From positions 111,860 to 175,859 of the forward strand of contig JAFEDT010000016.1 in NCBI GenBank assembly GCA_018241445.1: 64,000 nt of DNA. Direction: 5' to 3'. The notes beneath the pieces are model-generated. The model was not told the origin of the DNA. It did not search any database and worked only from the letters and a program-made list of their open reading frames with translations. This DNA comes from Pseudomonadota bacterium. Its GTDB lineage: Bacteria > Pseudomonadota > Gammaproteobacteria > Steroidobacterales > Steroidobacteraceae. Shown piece after piece: positions 52,593 to 61,533 of this stretch. Each line of letters opens with the position of its first letter. The stretch's first letter is position 1. Both the position numbers and the translations under genes were made by a program.

Positions 52593-53969
52593 TCACACGA
52601 TCTTGCGCACCGCCCGTATCGCGGCGTCGATCTCGCGCTCGTCATTGACCAGGCTCGGCGCCAGCCGCGCGTAACTGACTTTGTACGGTGAGCTGGACGC
52701 GATGACCTTGCGCCCCAGCAGACCGCGCACCGTCTGTTCCGCCGTCTGACCGCGCACCTCGAAGCAGATAATGCCCGCCGACAGGGACGTTGCCATGGGA
52801 GTCAGCACGCGCACCCCGGGGATACGCGCCAGACCCTCCTTGCATTGCGTGTTCAGGGCAGCGATGCGTGCGGCGGCACGCTCCCGCCCGATGCGGGCGT
52901 GGAACTCGAACGCCTCCGCCATCGCCCACTGGTGCTCGTAGGCCTTGAAGCCGCCGGGCGAAATCCAGGCCGCTCGCGTCGGCCCCGGCAGCCGGCCGTC
53001 CTCCCAGGCCAGCTTCGGCCCGGGATCGTAGGCGGTCGGAATGGTCGGACGCAGCAGCGGCCAGTTCCGGGCCGGCGCCCACAGCAGCCCGGTACCCCGG
53101 GGCGCGAAGATCCACTTGTGACCGCTGGATGCGAGGAAATCGCAACCGAGTCCGGCGGCTGCCTCGGGCTGGTTGCCAAAACCATGCACGGCGTCGAGCA
53201 CCAGCAACACCCGATCCTGCTCGTCACGCTTTTGATTCGTGTCGGCAATCGTCTGCGCCAGCGCGCGCACCGGCAGTTTCACCCCGGAACAGGAATGCAC
53301 CCAGGTGAGACCGATGACGCGCGTCTGCGGGCGGATCGCCGCGCGCAGGCGCTCCACCATCTGCTCCGCCGACGCCGTTGCGGATTCATCGTACAGCGCG
53401 ATGCGGCGCCAACTGGCGCCGCTGCGCTCGCTGGCGAAGCGAATCGCTTCGTGGTGTACGTAATGATCGTGGGTCGTGGTGAGGATCTCCTCACCGGGGC
53501 GCAGGGTCAGGCCGTTGTAAACCAGCGCCAGGCCCTGCGTCGTGCTGTCGGTGAGCGCCACCTCGTCCGGCTGACCGCCCAGATAGCGCGCCGCAGCACG
53601 CTGGACCGCAGCCGGATAGCTCTCCTCGTGCGGCCCGCCATCGAAGCCCATGCCGCGTTTTACGGTCGCGAAGGGATTGGCGTCGAGCTGGTCGCGGAAG
53701 CGCTCGATGGCCGCGCGCACCGGGCGCGGATGCGACACCATGAAGAACTGCGACAGGTGCAGCCACTGCGGATCGAGGCGGAACTGTCCCTTGACCGCCG
53801 CCCAGTCGGCGTAGTCCACCGCGGCAGCGGTCATCGCCGCCGCGTCGGCCGTTTGCGCGGCCGTCGTCGCCACCGTGGCTGCCGGCAGCGCTGTCACGGT
53901 ACGCGCGCCCGCAGCCGCGACCGCCCCCCAACCCACTTTCGACACGAAGTCTCGCCGATTGAGCGTCAC
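52593..53969 (-). CDS. Class V aminotransferase-fold PLP enzyme with Tat-type signal (isopenicillin N epimerase-like)
   Basis: 458 residues. The N-terminus carries twin arginines in NRRDFVSKVGWGAVAAAG and a hydrophobic Ala-rich stretch, suggesting Tat export of a folded PLP protein. The catalytic domain shows LTDSTTQGLALVYNGL, VLLVLDAVHGFGNQ (Asp binding the PLP nitrogen) and SSGHKWIFAPRGTG with the PLP-binding Lys. Members include isopenicillin N epimerases, cysteine desulfurases and kynureninases. An exported one is uncommon. Substrate unknown. Confidence 0.87.
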   Translation of the reverse strand: MTLNRRDFVSKVGWGAVAAAGARTVTALPAATVATTAAQTADAAAMTAAAVDYADWAAVKGQFRLDPQWLHLSQFFMVSHPRPVRAAIERFRDQLDANPFATVKRGMGFDGGPHEESYPAAVQRAAARYLGGQPDEVALTDSTTQGLALVYNGLTLRPGEEILTTTHDHYVHHEAIRFASERSGASWRRIALYDESATASAEQMVERLRAAIRPQTRVIGLTWVHSCSGVKLPVRALAQTIADTNQKRDEQDRVLLVLDAVHGFGNQPEAAAGLGCDFLASSGHKWIFAPRGTGLLWAPARNWPLLRPTIPTAYDPGPKLAWEDGRLPGPTRAAWISPGGFKAYEHQWAMAEAFEFHARIGRERAAARIAALNTQCKEGLARIPGVRVLTPMATSLSAGIICFEVRGQTAEQTVRGLLGRKVIASSSPYKVSYARLAPSLVNDEREIDAAIRAVRKIV

Positions 53970-54042
53970 GTCAGTTTCCCCCTGCCATTCGCGCCACCCC
54001 TACGACCTCCGCGGTTGCCACTGTCACGGCCTGCCCGCCACA

Positions 54043-54606
54043 ATGTCCGCAATGGAAACCCTGCCCCAGCTGCTCGCCGCCGTCCGTCGCAACGAACCCG
54101 GTGCCGTCGACCGCCTGTTCGAAGCAACCTACGCGCAGCTGCGCTCCCTGGCGCACCAGCGCCTGCGCCGATCCGCGCCGGTCACCAACCTGGACACCAC
54201 CGTGCTGGTGCACGAGTGCTACCTCCGCGTGGTTCGTGTTCCGGGCTTCACAGCCGAAGACCGCGCGCTGTTCCTCGGCTACGCGGCACGTGCCATGCGT
54301 TCGATCGTCGTCGACCTGCTGCGCCAGCGCGGCGCCGGGCGGCGCGGCGGCGACCAGATCAAGGTCAGCCTCTCCCCGGAACTGGAGCCCGTACCTACTC
54401 AGGGCGCCGAGCACGTCATGCGCCTCAACGACGCCCTCGATGAGCTGGAGCGGCTCGATGGGCGTCTGGCCCGGGTCGTGGAGATGAAATACTTCGCGGG
54501 GATGACGTTCGAGGAAATTGCCGGCGCCATGGGCGTCGCTGAACGTACCGCGCGACGCGACTGGGAGAAGGCCCGCGTCCTGCTGCACGCCTCGCTCGCC
54601 TCCTGA
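54043..54606 (+). CDS. ECF43-like sigma factor (Ser/Thr-kinase associated)
   Basis: 187 residues from the ATG at 54043 (ATG 54052 also possible). Region 2 reads LFEATYAQLRSLAHQRLRRSAPVTNLDTTVLVHECYLRV; region 4 reads LARVVEMKYFAGMTFEEIAGAMGVAERTARRDWEKARVLL. Instead of the usual acidic residues that contact core polymerase, this stretch has LDTTVLVHE with Thr52-Thr53. In Xanthomonas EcfK (ECF43), a Thr at this place is phosphorylated by the kinase PknS to switch the factor on. A matching kinase gene lies at 56502. Confidence 0.88.
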   Translation: MSAMETLPQLLAAVRRNEPGAVDRLFEATYAQLRSLAHQRLRRSAPVTNLDTTVLVHECYLRVVRVPGFTAEDRALFLGYAARAMRSIVVDLLRQRGAGRRGGDQIKVSLSPELEPVPTQGAEHVMRLNDALDELERLDGRLARVVEMKYFAGMTFEEIAGAMGVAERTARRDWEKARVLLHASLAS

Positions 54607-54695
54607 ATGTGCATCCGCCGTGCACCCCTGTGGGCTACCCATACTCACCGCGCGCTCCAAACTAACCGGGCGCTCATGCATTGAGCGCGCGGGGA

Positions 54696-56255
54696 TCACA
54701 GGGCACGCAGGAAATCCAGGATCGCCTGCTGGTCCGCATCCGACAGCGCCCGGAAGGCGAGCACGACCGTGTTGGCCTCCGACGGTCCGTAGCAGTTCTG
54801 CTCACCGCCATCGCGGCTCTCCGCGCGGCCCCGCTCGCGATCGCAGTCCGCGGGCGGCGAGTAGTGAACGTGGATCGCCTTGAGCAGGTCGTCGGTGCGG
54901 CCATCGTGGAGGAAGAATCGTCGCTGACCCACACCCCACAGCGGCGTGGTGCGGAACATGTCGCCGCTCGCCTTGCCCTGGGTGATGTCGTCGGCCAGGT
55001 TGCGTCCCATGTGGTGTATCAGCAGGTCCGAGTACAGGCGCGCAGTGACATTCTGCAGTGCCGGGGTCTCGCTCTGCGCCGGAGTGACCATCGCCGCGGT
55101 ATGACAACCTACACAACCGATCCCGGGCAGTTGCGGACCTTCGCCGAACAGCAGCTTGCCGCGCTGCGCGCTGGCGCTGAGCGGTGCCGGGCGCGGCGCA
55201 TCCAGCAGGCGCATGAACATGGAAAACATCAGCCAGTCGGAGGCCTGGTGGTGGGCGTCGTAGTAACTCTGGTTGCGTGAGTCGTCGGCATCGGTCCGCA
55301 GGATGTCGTTGGGTTCGCTCTTGTTGGCCAGGCATTGCGGCGTCTCATCCGTCGCCTGTGGAAACACGTCGTTGGTCACGCCCATCTCGACGTTGTAGGC
55401 CTCACCGGAAAACACCGCCAGCGACTTGTTCTGCGCCTTCCAGCCGAAGCGGGTGATGGTGCCGTCGTTGCCGCTGCGGTTGGCCACGCCCACAATGCCC
55501 AGCCGGGCCCGCATCGCCGCACTCGCCGCGTGCCTGGCGAGGATCTCCCGATCCTGGATACCGTCGATGATCCCCAGACCAAACAGCTGCAGCGGGATGC
55601 GGAAGCGCAGGTTGTTGCGCTGCAACTCCTGCTCGAAGTCCGGCTGCGCCATCACCTCGCTGTTGCAGGTATCGGCCTGTCCAGGCGGAAAGACATCGCT
55701 GCGTCCCACAACCGTGAACAACTGATGAACCCCGCCGTCGGCACTGCCGTCCGGGCGGCGCACGAACCGCACCTCGCGGATCGGGCCGTAGCGCGTGATG
55801 AAGGACGGCACCGTGTTGATCGCCCCCTTGCGATGCGCAATGAGGTCGAACATGGGGTTTTCCGGCCGCCGCTGCTGCGCTGGCGCCGCCCCCGGGTTGG
55901 GGACCATGAAGCCGCCCGAACCCCCGACCGCGGGCTGGTTGTGACACACACTGCACTGATCGCCGTTGAAGCGGATCCCCAGTCCGGCCGAGTTGGTCTG
56001 GGTGACCAGGTTTGCCTGCGCCGGATCCGTATGGGCACCGAGTGTCAGATCAGCGCAGGTATCGCATACCGCCTCCAGTTGCACCATGCGCTGGAAGGCC
56101 TCGCTGAAGATCGCCGTTTCCACCGCGGTCAGCCCCGGCAGCGGCTGCCCGCCATCGGCGGGACCCAGGCGCAGACCAGGGTCCTGCGAGCACAGCGCGC
56201 TGCGCGCCAGCAGTGCGCACGCCAGAAGTCCCCTGCGGAGCGAAGATCCAGACAT
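54696..56255 (-). CDS. Diheme DUF1111-type oxidoreductase
   Basis: 519 residues with an N-terminal signal. Two C-x2-C-H heme motifs are present, CSVCH in the first third and CVGCH in the second half, along with RFGWKAQNKSLAVFSGEAYNVEMG and RRFFLHDGRTDDLLKAI, which characterise the diheme DUF1111 (thiol oxidoreductase-like) family related to cytochrome c peroxidases. A further CDTCAD pair lacks the His. It is periplasmic. It separates the ECF43-like gene from the kinase gene and may belong to their regulon. Confidence 0.85.
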   Translation of the reverse strand: MSGSSLRRGLLACALLARSALCSQDPGLRLGPADGGQPLPGLTAVETAIFSEAFQRMVQLEAVCDTCADLTLGAHTDPAQANLVTQTNSAGLGIRFNGDQCSVCHNQPAVGGSGGFMVPNPGAAPAQQRRPENPMFDLIAHRKGAINTVPSFITRYGPIREVRFVRRPDGSADGGVHQLFTVVGRSDVFPPGQADTCNSEVMAQPDFEQELQRNNLRFRIPLQLFGLGIIDGIQDREILARHAASAAMRARLGIVGVANRSGNDGTITRFGWKAQNKSLAVFSGEAYNVEMGVTNDVFPQATDETPQCLANKSEPNDILRTDADDSRNQSYYDAHHQASDWLMFSMFMRLLDAPRPAPLSASAQRGKLLFGEGPQLPGIGCVGCHTAAMVTPAQSETPALQNVTARLYSDLLIHHMGRNLADDITQGKASGDMFRTTPLWGVGQRRFFLHDGRTDDLLKAIHVHYSPPADCDRERGRAESRDGGEQNCYGPSEANTVVLAFRALSDADQQAILDFLRAL

Positions 56256-56501
56256 AACCCCTCCCGTTGCTGTCGTGCCGCAAGACCGCCGTTGTCACGT
56301 GGGCTGCCCACTGTGCCGGCTGCAAATCGCAGCCCTCCCAACACCCTTCACGCAATCCGAACGGCAAACCGGACATCGGGGATCGGGCGCTCCAATGCGG
56401 TAGCGGCGCGCCAAGGGACCTCGTGCCCCGGTGCACGTGCCGCTTGCGCGGGCGGCTGATGGCGCGGCAGTATCGCGGCAAGGGGAGCGAGCCGCAGTCC
56501 C

Positions 56502-59423
56502 ATGCAAGTTGATCCCACCGTGTGGCCGCGTGTGTCGGCGCTGCTGGACGAGGCGCTGGAGATTGAAGCCGGCGCACGTGCCGCGTGGCTTGCGACCCTG
56601 GGAGCGCGCGACCCCGACCTGCAGGACACCCTGCGCCACCTGTTGGGTCACGCCGCTGCGGTCGAGACCGGGGACTTTCTCGCCACGCTCGCACCGCTGA
56701 CCCTGGACGGTCCGGCAGCGGAGGAGTCCGGTTCGGCGCTGCCCCCCGGCACCGTCGTGGGCGCCTACGTGATCGAGCACGAGGCCGGACGCGGCGGCAT
56801 GGGCATCGTCTATCGCGCACACCGCGCCGATAACCTGATCGAGCGCCCGGTGGCACTGAAGCTGCTGCACCCCGGTGCGCACAGCGACGCCCTGCTGGCG
56901 CGCTTCGCGCGCGAGCGGGAAATTCTGGCGCGCTTGACCCATCCGCACATTGCGCGCCTCTACGATGCCGGCGTCGCCGACGGCCAGCCCTACATCGCGC
57001 TGGAATTTGTCGCCGGTACGCCGCTCTTGACCTACTGCGACGCGCGGCGCCTCGACGTGCGCTCGCGGGTGGAGCTGTTCGGCCAGGTGTTGCGCGCCGT
57101 GCACTTCGCGCACAGCAACCTGGTGGTGCATCGCGACCTCAAACCGTCGAACATCCTGGTGACCGACGCCGGCGAAGTGCGGCTGCTGGACTTCGGCATC
57201 GCCAAGCTGCTGTCGGCCCCCGGCGGCGCGCGAGCAGGCGTGGAAGGTGAGGCGGGCGCTGTCACCGAGTTCGGTCCGGCGTTCACGCCGGACTACTCGG
57301 CACCGGAACAGATCAGCGGCGCGTCCATCACCACTGCGACCGACGTCTATGCGGCCGGCGTCGTGCTGTACGAACTGCTGACGGGATTGAGTCCTTACGG
57401 ACCCGCTCGCCGCACACGGCACGCGCTGGAGAAAGCCATCCTCGCCGGCGTGTCACTGCCGCCGAGCCGTGCACCGTGCACCGAAGAACAGGCTCGCCTG
57501 CGTGACACCACCCCAGAGCGATTGCGACACGCCCTCAAGGGCGATCTGGACACCGTGGTGGCCAAGGCGCTGAAGCAGGATCCACGCGAGCGCTACGCCT
57601 CGGCGGACGCGTTGTGGCAGGACCTGCAGCACTATCTGCGTAACGAGCCGCTCGCCGCGCGCCCGGACCGCCGCTGGTACCGCATAGGCAAATTCGTCGC
57701 CCGTCATCGCGTGCCCGTATCCCTGGCGGCGGGCGCCGTCCTGGCTCTTGTCGCGGGGCTTGCGGTCGCGCTGTGGCAGGCGCAAGTTGCGGAACGCGAG
57801 GCGCAAGTCGCCGCTGCCACCCAGGAATTCCTGACCAGCATCTTCGAATCGAACTCAAGTTCAGGCGCGGACCCGGTCAAGGCGCGCAACCGCACGGCGC
57901 GGGAGTTGCTCGATGCCAGCGCGAGTCAGGTCGACGCCAAACTGCGCGATGCACCACTGGCGCGACTGCGCGTGCTCGCAACTCTCGCGACGCTGTACTC
58001 GGATGACCTGGGCCTGGCTGACAAGGGCGCGGAGCTGAGTCGGGACAGGGTCAACGTGGCGAAGGAACTCTACGGTCCCAATGATGTGCGCGTCGCCGAG
58101 GCACTCGTGGACCTGGCGGGCACTCTGTACGAGTCCTCTACCCCAGACGAAGAATCGTCGGTCCTGGACGAGGCCGGCCGCATTCTCAATGGCGCCCACG
58201 ACTTCAGCTCGAAGACCCGCGCCGACTTCTACCTGCGGCAGGCGGAGATTCATCAGAGCGCGGATCTGGAAAAGACGATCCGCTTCGCGCGACAGGCGGT
58301 CGAGTTGTTGCGGCGGCAGCCAGCCACCATCAACCTGGCAAATGCGTTGGGCATGCAGGGTATCGCGCATACGGCTCGCGATGAAAACCGGGATGCAGAG
58401 CGCGTCCTGACCGAGGCGCTGTCGGTATCGCAGTCCATCCCCGGCAGCAACATCAAGCGCGCACTGCCAATCCTCTACTCCTACCTTGCGCAAGCGCAAA
58501 ACGGCCTGGGCGAGTATCCTCTCGCGGAGCAAAACTACCGGCGTGCACTCGACACCGCCCGGCAGTTTGACGGAGAGCAGCACGAGAACGTGTTGGAATC
58601 ACAGCTGCGCCTCGGTGGGTTCCTGGCGCGGACCGGTCGTCCGCGCGAGGGACTGCAGCTGCTGCGTCAGGCTCTGGATCTGGCGCAGCGCACGCAGGGG
58701 CCGGCGGAAGGATTTCATACGCCGCGCGTGCTCCTTGAACTGGGCAAGTCCCTGCTCCTATTCGGCAATCCGGCCGATGCCATCGCGGCCCTCAACCGTG
58801 CAATCGAGCTGCGCCGCGTGCGGGACCGGGAGCGAGGGCCCACACGCATGCTCGCGCAGATGCTGGAGGCGCGTGCCGATGCTGAAATCAGCGCCGGTAC
58901 GTTCGACGCGGCGAGCGCGGATCTGAAGGAAGCGGCCGAGATCCGCGCCAGCGTCAAGGACCTCGCAGGCTCGAAGCGCTTGAACGACGCGCTGCTGGCG
59001 CGCGCGCGACTCGCCGCGGCAACCGGCAGACTTGCCGATGCCGTGGCCGCCCTCGACACGACGGCGTTGGGTGCAGGGGTGGATGCGCTTGCTCCGATCC
59101 GGCTCGACGTCGAACTCGAGCGGGCGCGGATTGCCATGCTGGGCGCGGACTTCGATGGTGCCGGCAAGCGCGCCGATAGTCTGCGTGCGCGCATGGCGGC
59201 AAGCGATGCCGCGCCCTATCTGGTCAATTTCACTTCGCGCAGCCTTGGCCTGTCGGGCGAGGCTCAGTTTCGCATGCATCACACGGACCAGGCAGTGCCC
59301 CTGCTGCAGGAGGCCGTGCGGCTCGATGAGGAGTTGCAGGACACGGCTCATAGCCCACGCTTCGCGCAAGTCAACCGGCTGCTCGATGCCTGCCGGCAGC
59401 TCCGCGATGCGCAGGCGCGCTGA
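56502..59423 (+). CDS. Transmembrane Ser/Thr protein kinase with TPR-rich C-terminus (PknS-like)
   Basis: 973 residues. The kinase domain spans about 88-380: glycine loop GRGGMGIVYR (97-106), catalytic Lys120 (VALKLL), HRDLKPSN (210-217) and DFGIAKLL (230-237), then YSAPEQ. One transmembrane helix at about 404-426 leads to a ~540-residue extracytoplasmic part of TPR-like helical repeats (LYSYLAQAQNGLGEYPLAEQNYRRAL, LESQLRLGGFLARTGRPREGLQLLRQAL). This architecture matches kinases that pair with ECF43 sigma factors. It likely senses an envelope signal through the repeats and phosphorylates the 54043 sigma factor. Confidence 0.92.
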   Translation: MQVDPTVWPRVSALLDEALEIEAGARAAWLATLGARDPDLQDTLRHLLGHAAAVETGDFLATLAPLTLDGPAAEESGSALPPGTVVGAYVIEHEAGRGGMGIVYRAHRADNLIERPVALKLLHPGAHSDALLARFAREREILARLTHPHIARLYDAGVADGQPYIALEFVAGTPLLTYCDARRLDVRSRVELFGQVLRAVHFAHSNLVVHRDLKPSNILVTDAGEVRLLDFGIAKLLSAPGGARAGVEGEAGAVTEFGPAFTPDYSAPEQISGASITTATDVYAAGVVLYELLTGLSPYGPARRTRHALEKAILAGVSLPPSRAPCTEEQARLRDTTPERLRHALKGDLDTVVAKALKQDPRERYASADALWQDLQHYLRNEPLAARPDRRWYRIGKFVARHRVPVSLAAGAVLALVAGLAVALWQAQVAEREAQVAAATQEFLTSIFESNSSSGADPVKARNRTARELLDASASQVDAKLRDAPLARLRVLATLATLYSDDLGLADKGAELSRDRVNVAKELYGPNDVRVAEALVDLAGTLYESSTPDEESSVLDEAGRILNGAHDFSSKTRADFYLRQAEIHQSADLEKTIRFARQAVELLRRQPATINLANALGMQGIAHTARDENRDAERVLTEALSVSQSIPGSNIKRALPILYSYLAQAQNGLGEYPLAEQNYRRALDTARQFDGEQHENVLESQLRLGGFLARTGRPREGLQLLRQALDLAQRTQGPAEGFHTPRVLLELGKSLLLFGNPADAIAALNRAIELRRVRDRERGPTRMLAQMLEARADAEISAGTFDAASADLKEAAEIRASVKDLAGSKRLNDALLARARLAAATGRLADAVAALDTTALGAGVDALAPIRLDVELERARIAMLGADFDGAGKRADSLRARMAASDAAPYLVNFTSRSLGLSGEAQFRMHHTDQAVPLLQEAVRLDEELQDTAHSPRFAQVNRLLDACRQLRDAQAR

Positions 59424-59508
59424 GTTGGATTTGTCCGGTATGCACGCCACCGGACTTCTGATCGCGCATTTGCCTGTGCCACCGCGCCCCGTATTGAGGT
59501 AACTCAAG

Positions 59509-60315
59509 GTGACTGATACATCCACGGATCGACATGGCGAATCGGAGCGCAAGCTCAACCGGCTGAAGCAATCGTGGCGGGACGGACGTTGCACCCTCGG
59601 CGCCATCGCCACGATTCCATCCGTGCAGACCGTGCAGGTCATGGGGCGATCCGGGCTCGACTGGATCATCATCGACATGGAGCACGGACCGATAGACGCG
59701 GCTGCGGCCCACGCGATGATCGTGGCGACCGCCGGTACGCCCCTGGTGCCGCTGGTCCGCGTCCCGGCTGCGTCCGCATGGCATGCGAAATTGCCGCTTG
59801 ATCTGGGTGCCATGGGGGTGTGCTTTCCCATGACCACGCGCCGGGCGGATGCGCAAGCCGTCGCGCGTGCCGTCCGATATCCCCCCGAGGGCGAGCGATT
59901 CTGGGGACCGTTCTACGCCCCCTTGAGGTGGGACGTCTCCATGCGGCAGTACCTCAACAGCGCCAACGACGAAGTACTGGCCATCGGCACCGTCGAGCAC
60001 ATCGATGCACTCGACACGATCGACGAGGTCGTTTCGACTCCGGGACTGGACCTGGTTTTCATCGGCCCCGGGGACCTCGCCACCAGCATGGGCCTGAAGG
60101 GCCGCACGGATGACCCGACGGTACAGGCGGCAATCCTGAAACTCGAGTCCACCATCCTCGCCAGCCCGGTCGCTCTGGGGGGCGTGGCGCCCACAGCAGA
60201 GCGGGCAAAGGCAATGATGGCAAAAGGATACAAGGCCCTGGTCGTGGGCTTCGACTGGTCTTTGCTCCAACAGGGAATCGCCGCAGTGGTCTCCGGGATC
60301 CGGCCGGCAACCTGA
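59509..60315 (+). CDS. HpcH/HpaI-family class II aldolase
   Basis: 268 residues from a GTG preceded by GAGG. Typical motifs: TLGAIATIPS near the start, LDWIIIDMEHGP (acidic metal ligand region), VPLVRVPAA, RYPPEGERFWGP, and LDLVFIGPGDLATSMG with the second acidic ligand. These Mg/Mn-dependent TIM barrels cleave 4-hydroxy-2-oxo acids to pyruvate and an aldehyde, for example in aromatic acid catabolism, or act in the reverse direction. Cytoplasmic; stands alone between the kinase and the cysteine genes. Confidence 0.9.
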   Translation: MTDTSTDRHGESERKLNRLKQSWRDGRCTLGAIATIPSVQTVQVMGRSGLDWIIIDMEHGPIDAAAAHAMIVATAGTPLVPLVRVPAASAWHAKLPLDLGAMGVCFPMTTRRADAQAVARAVRYPPEGERFWGPFYAPLRWDVSMRQYLNSANDEVLAIGTVEHIDALDTIDEVVSTPGLDLVFIGPGDLATSMGLKGRTDDPTVQAAILKLESTILASPVALGGVAPTAERAKAMMAKGYKALVVGFDWSLLQQGIAAVVSGIRPAT

Positions 60316-60398
60316 CACACCCGATGCACAGAGGAGGCGAGCGGGGCCGCGCATAACCATCCGGTGTTCGGAACAAGGGTGCTCCTGAACAGGGCGGG

Positions 60399-61490
60399 TC
60401 AGCGCCGCGCCAGGAAGCCGCCGATCTCGCCGCCGAAAGCAGCGATATCCACCAGGAAGGCGTCGTGTCCCTCGATGCACGACAGCGACGCAAAACGTGT
60501 CGGCACGCCGGCTTTTTCCAGCATCTGCGCGATGGCCTGCTGCTCGCTGATGGAAAAGAGCAGGTCCGACTGCACGCCGATCACCAGCGCCTGCTCCAGG
60601 CGGGCGCGCCGCATCAGCTCCACCGGCTCGCCGTGACGGGTCAGTTCGAAACGATCCATTGCGCGCGACAGGTAGAGATAGCAGTTGGCGTCGAAGGCGC
60701 TCACGAAGCGCTGCGCCAGGCTTTCCAGGTAGCCCTGCACCGCGAACTCCGGTGCAAAAGGCGTGTCGCGCCGCATGTCGTCGCGGATCGGGTCGCGGCC
60801 GAAGCGCTGCTGCCACTCCGCCGCCGAGCGGTAGGTCACCGTGCCGAGCTTGCGCGCCAGTGCCTGGCCGGCCGACGGCGGACGCTCAGCGGAGTAGTTG
60901 CCGCCCGCCCAGTTGGGGTCGTTGAGAATCGCCTCGCGCTGGATGGAGCGCAGCGCGATGGTGAAGGGTGCAGCGGCGGCAGTGCCGGAGATGCACAGCA
61001 GCCGGCGGGCTGCGCCCGGGAACAGCGCCGCAAAAGCCAGCACCACCATGCCGCCGAGCGACGGTCCCATGATGGTGTCCAGCCGTTCAATCCCGAGTGT
61101 CCGCGCCGACTCGTAGCCGGCGCGTGCAATGTCCTCGACCGACAGGTCGGGGAAGCTCAGCCGGTAGGTCTTGCCGGTGGCCGGGTCGATCGAGGCCGCG
61201 CCGCTGGAGCCGAAGCAGCTGCCCAGTGAATTGACGCAGATGATGAAGTAGAGATCGCTGTCGATGGCCAGTCCCGGGCCAACCATGCCCTGCCACCAAC
61301 CATCGCTCGGGTCGGCCGGCGAAGAGGCTGCATGCGCTGAGGCCGACAGGCCCGTAAACAGCAGCACCGCGTTGTCACGCGCCGCGTTGAGGGTCCCCCA
61401 GGTCTCGAAGGCGAGGCGCCCGCCGTGCAGCACGCCTCCGCGCCACATCGGAAACGGATCGGGCAGGGCTGCGTAGCGCCGCGCAGTCAT
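60399..61490 (-). CDS. MetX-family O-acyltransferase, probable L-serine O-succinyltransferase
   Basis: 363 residues, alpha/beta-hydrolase fold. The nucleophile Ser144 sits in MGPSLGGM, the acid in VIGVQSDLLFS and the His in EGHDAFLVD. VNSLGSCFGSSGAAS resembles the conserved MetX loop. Homoserine acetyltransferases usually read GGSMGGMQ at the nucleophile. Xanthomonadales homologues with altered motifs have been shown to be serine O-succinyltransferases, and this gene lies directly downstream of cysK on the same strand (43 bp between cysK end and this start). O-succinylserine formation for cysteine synthesis is therefore the favoured role; homoserine acylation is the alternative. Confidence 0.85.
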   Translation of the reverse strand: MTARRYAALPDPFPMWRGGVLHGGRLAFETWGTLNAARDNAVLLFTGLSASAHAASSPADPSDGWWQGMVGPGLAIDSDLYFIICVNSLGSCFGSSGAASIDPATGKTYRLSFPDLSVEDIARAGYESARTLGIERLDTIMGPSLGGMVVLAFAALFPGAARRLLCISGTAAAAPFTIALRSIQREAILNDPNWAGGNYSAERPPSAGQALARKLGTVTYRSAAEWQQRFGRDPIRDDMRRDTPFAPEFAVQGYLESLAQRFVSAFDANCYLYLSRAMDRFELTRHGEPVELMRRARLEQALVIGVQSDLLFSISEQQAIAQMLEKAGVPTRFASLSCIEGHDAFLVDIAAFGGEIGGFLARR

Positions 61491-61533
61491 TGCCGTCTGG
61501 AAAAGTAATGCCGCTGCGAATCGCGGAGCCTTC

